Shown: positions 18,715 through 26,987 of the stretch, one piece after another
Layout: each line of letters starts with the position of its first letter
Position numbering within the stretch: the first letter of the stretch is position 1
Notes under the pieces: generated by a model
What the model was told of the DNA's origin: nothing
The model's database searches: none
Seen by the model: the letters and a program-made list of their open reading frames with translations, nothing else
Translations under genes and position numbers: made by a program
Source: Hydrogenophaga sp040372165
GTDB lineage: Bacteria > Pseudomonadota > Gammaproteobacteria > Burkholderiales > Burkholderiaceae_C
Assembly (NCBI RefSeq): GCF_040372165.1
Contig: NZ_BAABWG010000003.1
Coordinates: 124,001-188,000 of the forward strand
DNA length: 64,000 nt
Direction: 5' to 3'

Positions 18715-21099
18715 ATGACCCACCCCAACCACCTCCCCGCCATGCCGCAGCCACCGGGCAGTGGCGCCCGTGCCCTGGCATTGCCGGGCGAAGCCGCCCT
18801 CATGCAACACGCCATGCCCGGGCACGAGCAAACCATGCTCTCTGGTGACAATATCCTGAGTTTCAGGCAGCTCTGGCGCTCCGTCCTGAAGCACCGGTGG
18901 ATGATTCTTGGCATCACCGCCGTGTGCGGTCTGGCAGCGACGACCTACACCTTGAGGCAAACGCCGCAGTACCAGTCCGTGGCCGTGTTGCAGATCGACC
19001 GGGCCGCCAAGAAGGTGGTGGGCTTCAACACCGAGATGGAGGTCGATGAAGGGGCCTTGTCCGATCAGGTGCAACTGCGAACGCAAGTGGAGCTGCTCAG
19101 CAGCAGAAGCCTGGCTGAAAGAGTCATCGACGAGCTGGGCCTGTACCAGACCCGCTCCGGCGAGCCGCTTCCGGGCGAGCAGACGGCAGAGACCTCGCCT
19201 CTGCCCGGCGAGCCCTCCCAAGCCGAGAAAACGGGTTTCATGGACAGGATTGAGGCCAATGTCCATTCGCTGTTCAATCCGTCCGTGAGCGATCAGGAAG
19301 TGCTCGACCGGACCCAGACAATCGCCGCGTTTCAAAGAGCGGTCCATATCGAGCCCTTGCGGAACTCCCGCCTTGTCGAGATCAAGGTCACCAACAGCGA
19401 TGCCACCCTCTCCGCTCGCATCGCCAACACCATGGCTCAGGCCTACATCGCCGCCAACCTCGAGCGCAAGGTCGATTCATCTCAGTACGCGCGCCAGTAC
19501 CTCGAAAACCAGATCGCCAGCACCAAGGCCAAGCTCGAGGAAAGCGAGCGGGTCATCAACGACTATGCCAAGCGCAACGAAATTCTGAACCTGGGCGAAA
19601 ACGAAAGCGCCACCACGCGCAACTTCGTGGACTTCTCCAGCGCGCTGGCCAAAGCCGAACAGGAGCGCATCCGTGCAGAGGCGCTCTACAACGAGGTTCG
19701 CACCAACCCGGACAGCGCGCCTGCCGTTCTCGACAATCTGGCCATTCAGGCTTACAAGGAAGAGAAGGCGCGACAGGAAGCGGAGTACGCCAAGAATCTG
19801 GCCATCTACAAGCCCGACTTCCCCAAGATGCAGCAAACGCGGGCGCAGATCGAACGGCTTGACCAGCGCATCCGTACCGAGGTGGCCATGGTCCTGCAGT
19901 CGATTCGCAGCCAGTACGTCGCTGCCAAGAGCCAGGAAGAGAAGCTGCGATCCAAAGTCAACCAGTCACGCGATGAGGTGCTCGCCGTGCAGGACCGAAG
20001 CGTTGACCTCAACCTGCTGCAAAGAGAGCTGGACACCAACCGGCAGGTCTATGACAGCCTGTTGCAGCGGCTCAAGGAAGTGAGCGTCACTGCCGGCATC
20101 ACCACCAACAATGTGAGCATTGTCGATGAGGCCCAGGCTCCCCTGTTCCCAGACAGACCCCGGCCACTGATCAACCTGGGTATGGGCCTGGTCGGCGGCT
20201 TGTTTCTCGGGGTGATCGCCGCACTCCTTCGGGAGCAGCTTGACGACTCGGTCAAACGCGCGGACGAGATCGAGCAGACCTTCGGCATTCCACTGCTGGG
20301 CTGGATTCCCCAGACCAAAACCGACTCTGGCAAAAGCAATGAATCGGTGGCCTTGCTGGCACACACTGATCCGAGAAGCGCATTTGCCGAGGCCTACCGA
20401 TCCATGCGGACCGCCTTGCAGTTTTCCACTGCCGACGGCGCGCCTCGTCGCCTGATGGTCACCAGCTGCGGCAAAGGAGAAGGCAAGACGACGTCTGCCC
20501 TGGCATTGGCCATCAATTTCGCGCAGCTGGGTCGCAAGGTGCTGCTGATTGACGCGGACATGCGCAAGCCCGCCATTCACAAGGCACTGCGCATGCCCAA
20601 TGAGCGCGGCCTGTCCAATGCGCTGACGGGCAACCAGGTCGCTGACGGCCTGATCCAGCCATGCAAGGTACCCAGCCTGTCGGTCCTCACTTCCGGGCCT
20701 ACGCCCCCGGATCCGGTGGAGCTGCTGATGGGCCCCAAGCTCGGCCTGTTGCTGGACAAGGCAGACGAAATGGGCTTCGACCATGTGATCATCGACGGCC
20801 CCCCCCTGCTGGGGATTGCCGATGCCATCGTGCTGGGCAACCAGATTCACCACATGGTCTTTGCCATCAAGGCGTCCAGCACCAAGAAGCAAAGCATCCG
20901 CGATGCGCTGCGCAGGCTTCGCCACGCGGGTGTCGTGCCGATGGGCGCCGTGCTGACACAAGCCCGCAGCGAACACCTGTCCGACTACGGATACGAGTCC
21001 TATTACGGCTACGGCGATCTCGCCGAAGCCGCGCCGGAAAAGCTTGCACAGCCCGCTGCGGGCGGACGTCAGCCGCTGCCCGAGCCGGTGGCAGGCTGA
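18715..21099 (+). CDS. Wzc-type tyrosine autokinase and chain-length regulator
   Basis: The product is 794 residues. A Wzz domain begins after an N-terminal helix (HRWMILGITAVCGLAATTYT, about residues 61-80), followed by long coiled-coil segments to about residue 470 and a second helix near residue 490. The cytoplasmic BY-kinase domain has Walker A (GKGEGKTT, about 586-593), Walker A' (LLIDADMRKP, near 610) and Walker B (VIIDGPPLLG, near 693). A C-terminal tyrosine cluster, YGYESYYGYGD, is the autophosphorylation site. Its state of phosphorylation should control polymer length and export, with the PHP phosphatase at 23563 as its natural partner. Confidence 0.94.
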   Translation: MTHPNHLPAMPQPPGSGARALALPGEAALMQHAMPGHEQTMLSGDNILSFRQLWRSVLKHRWMILGITAVCGLAATTYTLRQTPQYQSVAVLQIDRAAKKVVGFNTEMEVDEGALSDQVQLRTQVELLSSRSLAERVIDELGLYQTRSGEPLPGEQTAETSPLPGEPSQAEKTGFMDRIEANVHSLFNPSVSDQEVLDRTQTIAAFQRAVHIEPLRNSRLVEIKVTNSDATLSARIANTMAQAYIAANLERKVDSSQYARQYLENQIASTKAKLEESERVINDYAKRNEILNLGENESATTRNFVDFSSALAKAEQERIRAEALYNEVRTNPDSAPAVLDNLAIQAYKEEKARQEAEYAKNLAIYKPDFPKMQQTRAQIERLDQRIRTEVAMVLQSIRSQYVAAKSQEEKLRSKVNQSRDEVLAVQDRSVDLNLLQRELDTNRQVYDSLLQRLKEVSVTAGITTNNVSIVDEAQAPLFPDRPRPLINLGMGLVGGLFLGVIAALLREQLDDSVKRADEIEQTFGIPLLGWIPQTKTDSGKSNESVALLAHTDPRSAFAEAYRSMRTALQFSTADGAPRRLMVTSCGKGEGKTTSALALAINFAQLGRKVLLIDADMRKPAIHKALRMPNERGLSNALTGNQVADGLIQPCKVPSLSVLTSGPTPPDPVELLMGPKLGLLLDKADEMGFDHVIIDGPPLLGIADAIVLGNQIHHMVFAIKASSTKKQSIRDALRRLRHAGVVPMGAVLTQARSEHLSDYGYESYYGYGDLAEAAPEKLAQPAAGGRQPLPEPVAG

Positions 21100-21112
21100 G
21101 CGACCTTTGTCA

Positions 21113-22282
21113 ATGGAACGACGGCCCATGGACCTCGACCGCGACCTGTTCAGGCAACTGGTGCTGACACTGCTGGACTTTCAGCGGCGTCCGGGTCGTT
21201 ACGCCGTGCTCAACCGCAACCCTCGCCTGCTGTTCGACAACCTCTACACCATCTTGCTGCTGGCCTCCGGGAAAGAAGTTCTCTTGCTCAAGGAAATGCG
21301 GCCCGGCCCAAAGCGAGAAGTCAGGGCCAGGCGTGCCGCCCGGTATTTTGTGCGGACCGTTTTGCTCAGACCTGGAGCCAGCCCTGAACTGCTGCTCGGA
21401 TTGCCCGAAACCTTCGATGCCCGGACAGTGCGGGAGCACTACAGGCTGATGATGCGCATGACCCATCCGGACATGCATGCTGCCAGCGCCGCCACACCAC
21501 CGTCTTGGCCAGCGGATGCAGCGCAACGTATCAACCTGGCGCATCAAGTCTTGTCGAGCGCTGCTCGAGGGCACACGCCTGATCGGGAAGCGGCTGGCGC
21601 ACTCAATGTAAACCGCCCCAGAATGATTGGCACGGGGCTCGGAGCGCCACCAGCGCCATTGGACCTTCCCGATGCGGGCCCCTGGTCCCGATGGCGAGCA
21701 TGGCAACAGCAATGGCAGGCCAGCCCGCCACTGGTACGGGCCACGACGATCGGCGCAGCGGCAGCCGTGGGCCTGACCGGGCTGGTCGTATGGGCGCCTT
21801 TCGACAATGCCGCCTCGCTGCAGGTCAGGCCGTCGGCACTGGCAGACCGGCCAAGCCTCAAAGTGGCTCAGAAGATGTCCATCCAGGAAGCAGTGGTCTC
21901 CACCGCCCAGCCACCGAGCGGCTCGAGCATTGCCAACGAAGAGACCCTGGTACTCATGACCAATCTCATCACAGGCCTGCACAGCGGACGCGGACAGCAC
22001 TTGATGGAGTGGGTCGACCCTTCCTACCGGACCGCCCCCCACAACCAGGATTTCGTCGAACGCATCGATCAACTCACCGGTGGCCGCCCGGTCAGAAGAG
22101 TGCAGACACTGTCGATGACCGCCACGCCCATCGGCGAGGCATTGCAAGTCACCGCAGTGGTGGAGGTCGAGCTGGAGGATGCGGAACTCACTTCCGTGCG
22201 ACGCAGCCTGCGCATCAACGCCCATTTCGAACGCAGCAACCAGCACGCGGCACTGGTGCGTGTATCAGCCATCCCACGCTGA
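21113..22282 (+). CDS. Membrane-anchored J-domain protein within the EPS locus
   Basis: The product is 389 residues. A J-domain-like segment at about residues 100-155 has helix II, the loop His118-Pro119-Asp120, and helix III (AQRINLAHQVLSSA). A single transmembrane helix follows at about 210-230 (TIGAAAAVGLTGLVVWAPF). The C-terminal 160 residues would be periplasmic and look like a small alpha/beta domain. The intact HPD suggests it can stimulate an Hsp70. The first 95 residues, rich in Arg and Leu, match nothing I recognise. Start choice between 21113 and the ATG at 21128 is uncertain. Its place between kinase and phosphatase suggests a link to export machinery. Confidence 0.75.
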   Translation: MERRPMDLDRDLFRQLVLTLLDFQRRPGRYAVLNRNPRLLFDNLYTILLLASGKEVLLLKEMRPGPKREVRARRAARYFVRTVLLRPGASPELLLGLPETFDARTVREHYRLMMRMTHPDMHAASAATPPSWPADAAQRINLAHQVLSSAARGHTPDREAAGALNVNRPRMIGTGLGAPPAPLDLPDAGPWSRWRAWQQQWQASPPLVRATTIGAAAAVGLTGLVVWAPFDNAASLQVRPSALADRPSLKVAQKMSIQEAVVSTAQPPSGSSIANEETLVLMTNLITGLHSGRGQHLMEWVDPSYRTAPHNQDFVERIDQLTGGRPVRRVQTLSMTATPIGEALQVTAVVEVELEDAELTSVRRSLRINAHFERSNQHAALVRVSAIPR

Positions 22283-22288
22283 ATCACC

Positions 22289-23566
22289 ATGCCCGAGTCC
22301 ACCATGACGCCCACCCCTCCACAGGCCATCCGTCCTGCTGCCTGGCGGTACCTCGCGTTCCTGCTCGTCGTGGGCGTGTGTCTGGCAGGGGCGCGGCTTG
22401 CATGGAAAACCCATCTCGAGCTCTCCTGCTGGGGCGCCGAGTGGCCTCATCTGTCCGCATGTGGCGCCATGACCGGCGCAACACCACATGAACGATGGCA
22501 GGCACGCGTGCAGCGGCTGAGCAAAGAACCGGGCGAGACCCAGACATTGATCGAGGCACTGGTGTTTGCACAGGACGACAGCCTGACCACCAGCGAACAA
22601 CGCTCGGCCATGCTGAAAGAAGCCGTTGACCGAGCCCCGCAAAACGTGGATGTGCTGCGGATTCAGGCCAACAGTGCCATCGGCGCGTCCGACTGGCCTG
22701 TCGCCCTGAGCGCCCTGACCCGGCTGGCGCTGTACCACAACGACCCCGCTGCCAGCCAGATGGTGGCAGGTCTCATCTCCCGCGCGGGCGAAGATGTCAG
22801 CCTGCAAGGTGCCCTGATCACTTCCATTGAAACCAACCCTGCCTGGCTTGACCCGGTCGTCTTTGCAGCGCCAAGGGCGGAAGTGCCCATGGCTGCCTTG
22901 CTGCCACTGGTCCAGTCGGTCATGTCCAGCCCCGGGCATCGTCTGTCGCCAAGGACCGGTCAGTTCCTGATCGAGCGGCTCAATGCAGAAGGCTGGTGGG
23001 AGGCTTCGCATGAGATTTGGCGTCACCTGTGGCAACGCTTCATCCCGTTTGTGTTCAATGGCGATTTCGAACAGACCTTTGTGCGCGGCGGATTTGACTG
23101 GGAGGTTGGCGACAGGGACAACGATCACCGATCTGGCGCAATGGTCGATCGCACCTATCGGCAGTCCCAACGCCACTCCATGCGTGTGCGGTTCACCGGA
23201 AAACCCATCCATTCACCCATCGTCTGGCAGTACCTCATGCTGCCACCCGGCCACTACCGCTTGCGCATCAAGTCGCAGACCGGAAGTCTGCACAGCGACA
23301 ACGGCCTGAGCTGGCAGCTGCTGTGCCCTGAAGACGACACCGTGCTGGCGAGCATTTCGCCCAGGGGCGGCACCGCCCAACAGTGGCAAGAGGATGGCGT
23401 CGACGTGCTGATCCCCGAAGCCTGTGGCCAGCCAGCCCGACTTGTGCTGGTGCCAGCAGCCAGCTACGAGTCACGCACTGGCATGCGCGGCGAGGCGCTG
23501 TTCGACGACATCACGCTCAGCCGGCTGCCAGCCGAAACCGACACCGCCAAGGAGTCCCTGCCATGA
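22289..23566 (+). CDS. Membrane-anchored TPR / jelly-roll protein of the EPS locus
   Basis: The product is 425 residues. A signal anchor lies at about 20-40 (YLAFLLVVGVCLAGARLAW). A helical repeat region with TPR character follows at about 60-240 (LKEAVDRAPQNVDVLRIQAN). The last 160 residues start with FNGDFEQTFVRGGFDWEVGD, the typical opening of a carbohydrate-binding-module-like jelly roll, and continue with beta strands up to LFDDITLSRL. I infer a periplasmic glycan-binding or scaffold role. No catalytic motif is visible. The start at 22289 has an alternative ATG at 22304. The stop overlaps the phosphatase gene. Confidence 0.72.
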   Translation: MPESTMTPTPPQAIRPAAWRYLAFLLVVGVCLAGARLAWKTHLELSCWGAEWPHLSACGAMTGATPHERWQARVQRLSKEPGETQTLIEALVFAQDDSLTTSEQRSAMLKEAVDRAPQNVDVLRIQANSAIGASDWPVALSALTRLALYHNDPAASQMVAGLISRAGEDVSLQGALITSIETNPAWLDPVVFAAPRAEVPMAALLPLVQSVMSSPGHRLSPRTGQFLIERLNAEGWWEASHEIWRHLWQRFIPFVFNGDFEQTFVRGGFDWEVGDRDNDHRSGAMVDRTYRQSQRHSMRVRFTGKPIHSPIVWQYLMLPPGHYRLRIKSQTGSLHSDNGLSWQLLCPEDDTVLASISPRGGTAQQWQEDGVDVLIPEACGQPARLVLVPAASYESRTGMRGEALFDDITLSRLPAETDTAKESLP

Positions 23567-24366
23567 TTGATCTTCATTGCCACATCCTTCCCGGCATCGA
23601 TGACGGAGCACCACATCTGGACGTCTCGCTCCAGATGGCCCGAATGGCTGTGGAAGACGGCATCCACACCACCGCGTGCACGCCACACATCTATCCGGGT
23701 ATGTACATGAACGACGGCCCTGGCATACGAACGGCCGTCAGCGCCTTGCAGCAAGCCCTGGACGACAATGGCATCGCGCTTCAACTGGTCGTTGGTGCGG
23801 ACGTGCATCTGGTCCCCGGCCTCACGGAAGGCATTCGCACCGGTCGTGTCCCGACCCTGCATGACTCCCGCTACTTCCTGCTCGAGCCATCACACACAAC
23901 CCCACCCCCAGGCTTTGAGGATGCCGTTTTCAATCTCATTGCAGCCGGGTACACGCCCATCATCACCCACCCGGAACGCCTGACCTGGGTTGAACACCAC
24001 TACGAAGCGTTCGAGCGCCTGGTCGAAGAAGGCGCATGGATGCAGATCACCGCAGGCAGCCTGACCGGCGCTTTCGGACAACGCGCGAAGCACTGGGCCG
24101 AGCGCTTCATCATTGACGGCCACACTCACCTGCTGGCATCCGACGCTCACTCCACCGGTCGGCGCTGCCCTCGTCTGTCGGACGCTCTCGAGTGCGCACG
24201 CAGACTGGTGGGCGAGGTCGAGGCACGACGCATGGTGGTCGATCGCCCGCAAGCAGTCCTACTCAATCAGACCCCCGACCAATGGCCGCCGGGTGAGCAG
24301 CGAAAGTCTTCACCCAAGGCACCTCAAGGCTGGCTTCGCCGGATCAGCGCACTGGTCGGCTCCTGA
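23563..24366 (+). CDS. PHP-family tyrosine-protein phosphatase (CpsB/YwqE type)
   Basis: The product is 267 residues and the probable phosphatase for the Wzc-type kinase. It has the full PHP metal set: His5-Cys-His7 (DLHCHILPGIDDG), TPHIYPG, the THPER loop, and SDAHS. This class replaces the low-molecular-weight Wzb phosphatase of enteric loci; none of the latter is encoded in this window. AAGGAG stands 8 bases before the ATG, which overlaps the preceding stop. The last 25 residues are a basic tail. Confidence 0.92.
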   Translation: MIDLHCHILPGIDDGAPHLDVSLQMARMAVEDGIHTTACTPHIYPGMYMNDGPGIRTAVSALQQALDDNGIALQLVVGADVHLVPGLTEGIRTGRVPTLHDSRYFLLEPSHTTPPPGFEDAVFNLIAAGYTPIITHPERLTWVEHHYEAFERLVEEGAWMQITAGSLTGAFGQRAKHWAERFIIDGHTHLLASDAHSTGRRCPRLSDALECARRLVGEVEARRMVVDRPQAVLLNQTPDQWPPGEQRKSSPKAPQGWLRRISALVGS

Positions 24367-24372
24367 GGTCCG

Positions 24373-24397
24373 CCACACGCCACACACCACACGCCAC
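24373..24397 (+). repeat. Short direct repeat downstream of the phosphatase gene
   Basis: The 11-mer CCACACGCCAC occurs twice, at 24373-24383 and 24387-24397. It lies in the 143-base gap ahead of the His-rich peptide gene. It may be a protein-binding site or chance low complexity in a CA-rich stretch. Confidence 0.5.
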
Positions 24398-24509
24398 CTG
24401 CACCGTCATGCTGTTTTTCCGTTCGTCAGTCCAGCTGACCCCGCCTGCGGTTGCATCAACGCACCGCAACATCAAACCTACCATTGCCATAACTTTTGGA
24501 GGGTTGTCT

Positions 24510-24722
24510 ATGAAAGCACTTGCTATTGCACTGGCCGCCACGGCGGTCTCGCTATCCGCGCACGCCAGCTCGGATGCCAGCAAGGATGGGTACACCGCGT
24601 CCAAGGAGAGCGGGCGCACCTACTCCTGGTATTCACACGATCACAAGAAACCGCGGCATCACCGCCACCATCACTTCGTGGTTGACAAACCGACGAAGTG
24701 CCCACCGATCAGCAACAGCTGA
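24510..24722 (+). CDS. Small exported His-rich protein
   Basis: The product is 70 residues. It begins with a clear signal peptide (MKALAIALAATAVSLSAHAS, cleavage likely after AHA). The mature peptide of about 50 residues is polar and has a His-rich basic cluster, HDHKKPRHHRHHH, then a single Cys near the end. TTGGAGGG sits just before the ATG, and a strong terminator follows the stop. I do not recognise a family. The His cluster suggests metal or polyanion binding; binding to the exopolysaccharide is only a guess. It may have its own promoter in the preceding 143-base gap. Confidence 0.72.
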   Translation: MKALAIALAATAVSLSAHASSDASKDGYTASKESGRTYSWYSHDHKKPRHHRHHHFVVDKPTKCPPISNS

Positions 24723-24746
24723 TCCTGCCGGGCTGACTGAACGGGA

Positions 24747-24773
24747 ACGGAGCCCCTGGGGCTCCGTTTTTTT
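24747..24773 (+). terminator. Rho-independent terminator ending the EPS locus
   Basis: ACGGAGCCCC and GGGGCTCCGT form a perfect inverted repeat (the innermost pairs must open as a loop), followed at once by a run of seven T. It lies between the His-rich peptide gene and the convergent mltA gene. Confidence 0.92.
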
Positions 24774-24787
24774 ACGCGCAAGCCGGC

Positions 24788-25987
24788 TCAGTTTCGCGGC
24801 AGCAGCACCCACAGCTGCAGCGGCTGCTTGAGGCCAGCGGCGAGGAGGAAGGCTTCGTCCTGCTGCGTTCCCCACCCGGTGAACAGATCGGCGCGCACCG
24901 AGCCTTCAATGGCCCCACCCGTATCCTGCGCCAACACGAGCCTGCGGTCATTCAATGCCTCGCCCTGCGTGGCCATCCAGACAGGCGTGCCGTAAGGGAT
25001 GCTCTTGGGGTCGACTGCAATGGAGCGCCCCGGCGTGAGTGGCACGCCTTGCGCTCCTCTGGGACCAAACTGAGCGTCCAGATCACTCAGGGCTTCCTCC
25101 CTGAAAAAAACTGTACGCGGGTTGCTCCACAACATCTCGTTGAGGCGTTGGGGGTTTCTGGCGGCCCAGTCCTTGATCGCGTCCCATGACCCTTCGGAGA
25201 TGGCACGTTGACGCAGCAGCCATTTGCCCACGCTCTGGTATGCATGACCGTTGTGGCCAGCAAAGGCCAGACGCACTTCACGAACCTGTCCGTCAGGCTC
25301 ACTGATGCGCACCCGGCCTGAACCCTGGATTTGCAGAATGAGTGCATCGATCGGGTCTTGCACCCAGGCAATGGCGCGGTCCTTCAATGCGGCCTTGGCC
25401 ACCGCCGAGGTGTCAATCTCCTTGCGGCTGTACCAGCGCCGCTTGGCGCTCAGCCCGGGCGGAGGCGCATAGAGCGGCGTCCTGTGTGAGGCGGTCGGTT
25501 GGCGGCTGGCAGACATGATGGGCTCGTAGTACCCCGTGAGCAGTCCCGGTGGTTCGACGCCATCGCGCTGCACCACGCGGTAGGGACGAAACCGCTTCAC
25601 CACCCAGTCCTGCTGTTCTGCCTGTGATGCGATGGAGAGCATGCGCACCTCATCGCACAAGGCCCCATGACCTTGCAAAGGCCGCTCACAGCCCTTGATC
25701 CAGGCGTTCCAGGCCGCGTGCAGATCATCCTGCCCCCAGCCAGGCAACTCGTTCCATCGAATGGGCTCCCACCGGCTGAGCCCGTGATGTTGCACCGGAG
25801 GCAGCGGCTCCACATCCACGATCGGCGCGGGCGCCCGTGCCGAAGGGGATGTGGGCGACGGCACGCCGCCGGGTGCCGGCCCGGTCGGCGTGGGCGTGGT
25901 GTCACAGGCGACCAGGGTGCCTACAATGGTCAGCGCGGCACACCAGCGCCACAGCCTCTTGTGCGTTCCAGTCCGGATTTGATTCAT
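24788..25987 (-). CDS. mltA: Membrane-bound lytic murein transglycosylase A
   Basis: MltA cleaves peptidoglycan glycan strands to 1,6-anhydro ends from the outer membrane. The product is 399 residues. It has a signal with lipobox VGTLVACD near residue 30, a Pro-rich linker, the MltA domain with LLTGYYEPIMSASR, and the C-terminal 3D domain with IAVDPKSIPYGTPVW and VLAQDTGGAI, where the catalytic Asp lies. I chose the start at 25987, giving MNQIRTGTHKR before the signal helix; longer frames add a Ser/Asn-rich stretch unlike a signal peptide. Its start codon shares CATG with a small ORF on the other strand. Confidence 0.93.
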   Translation of the reverse strand: MNQIRTGTHKRLWRWCAALTIVGTLVACDTTPTPTGPAPGGVPSPTSPSARAPAPIVDVEPLPPVQHHGLSRWEPIRWNELPGWGQDDLHAAWNAWIKGCERPLQGHGALCDEVRMLSIASQAEQQDWVVKRFRPYRVVQRDGVEPPGLLTGYYEPIMSASRQPTASHRTPLYAPPPGLSAKRRWYSRKEIDTSAVAKAALKDRAIAWVQDPIDALILQIQGSGRVRISEPDGQVREVRLAFAGHNGHAYQSVGKWLLRQRAISEGSWDAIKDWAARNPQRLNEMLWSNPRTVFFREEALSDLDAQFGPRGAQGVPLTPGRSIAVDPKSIPYGTPVWMATQGEALNDRRLVLAQDTGGAIEGSVRADLFTGWGTQQDEAFLLAAGLKQPLQLWVLLPRN

Positions 25988-26150
25988 GCTTTTGTTGTTG
26001 CTCGAAGCGCTCGCAGCGCTGTTCATTCTGTTGTTCATCGTCTGGTGGACCATGTTTTCCGGTCGGGACAAGGGAGAGTTGCGACGGGAAGAACATCCCT
26101 CGGAAACCGGGGAAGACCGGTCAGAGGACGACGGCCCAGCTTCGCGTTGA
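25986..26150 (+). CDS. Possible small single-helix membrane protein (54 aa)
   Basis: This frame starts at an ATG overlapping the mltA start codon on the opposite strand. It encodes one long hydrophobic helix (LEALAALFILLFIVWWTMF, about residues 6-24), then a basic turn (SGRDKGELRR) and an acidic tail. The inside-positive charge pattern is what a real single-pass protein would show. There is no clear ribosome site, and the region could instead be the mltA leader. It ends 7 bases before the convergent response regulator gene. Confidence 0.45.
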   Translation: MLLLLLEALAALFILLFIVWWTMFSGRDKGELRREEHPSETGEDRSEDDGPASR

Positions 26151-26156
26151 GTTCTT

Positions 26157-26804
26157 TCACCTGGCCTCAGCTGCATCGCGCAGTGCGTTGGCCAGTTCCA
26201 CCGCAGACTTCACGCCCATTTTTTCGAATACGCGGGCCCGGTGCACTTCGACCGTCCGTACGCTGATGTGCAGCGCATCGGCCACGAGTTTGTTCGGCAT
26301 GCCATCCACCACCAGGCGCATGACCTCCCGTTCGCGCTCGGTCAATCCTTCGAGCTTGCGAGCCAGCTCCTGTTGTGCCCGCCGTTGCGCCAGCACCTCG
26401 CCCGACTTCGCCAAGGCCTGCTCCACGCGATCGACCAGCGCATTGTCGGAAAAGGGTTTCTCGCAAAAATCGAACGCTCCCCGTTTGACCGCATCCACCG
26501 CAGTGGGCACATCCGCATGACCGGAGAGAAAGATCACCGGCATTGCGGCCTGCCAAGGCTGTGCCAGCAACTGTTCGAACAGCGCCAGACCACTCAAGCC
26601 CGGCATCCGAACGTCCAGCAGCAGACAGCAAGGCGTCTTCGGTTCAGCAGAGGCCAGAGGATCGCCCAGCGAGGCCAAAAAGGACTCGGCACTCTCATGA
26701 CAGTCGCTGAGCAGACGCCGCGTGCGCAACAGCCACGAGAGGGCGTCGCGCACGCTGCCGTCGTCGTCGACGATGTGGACACGGGCGTCTGATTGCGGCG
26801 TCAT
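26157..26804 (-). CDS. FixJ-family two-component response regulator
   Basis: The product is 215 residues. A receiver domain has acidic residues Asp13-Asp15, phospho-acceptor Asp64 (LLLDVRMPG), Ser94 and Lys116. A linker leads to a LuxR-type helix-turn-helix at about 150-205 (LTEREREVMRLVVDGMPNKLVA). It activates or represses transcription when phosphorylated. The histidine kinase at 30282-32321, on the same strand, is the obvious partner, but the two are separated by a + strand chaperone pair. I took the ATG at 26804; longer frames read into the divergent leader. Confidence 0.92.
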   Translation of the reverse strand: MTPQSDARVHIVDDDGSVRDALSWLLRTRRLLSDCHESAESFLASLGDPLASAEPKTPCCLLLDVRMPGLSGLALFEQLLAQPWQAAMPVIFLSGHADVPTAVDAVKRGAFDFCEKPFSDNALVDRVEQALAKSGEVLAQRRAQQELARKLEGLTEREREVMRLVVDGMPNKLVADALHISVRTVEVHRARVFEKMGVKSAVELANALRDAAEAR

Positions 26805-26987
26805 ATCCGGATCATAATATGCGGAGCCGTGCGCGAGAGGGGAGGACGCACCCGGCAAGGGCATTTCATCAACCGATGAGGGGTGTTGCCCGGGCCAAGC
26901 CGAGCACCGCCTCGCGCCTGACCAGGACCCAATCTGGCACACACAATCACATAAATCCAAATACAACGACAGGCAGGACGGACAATC

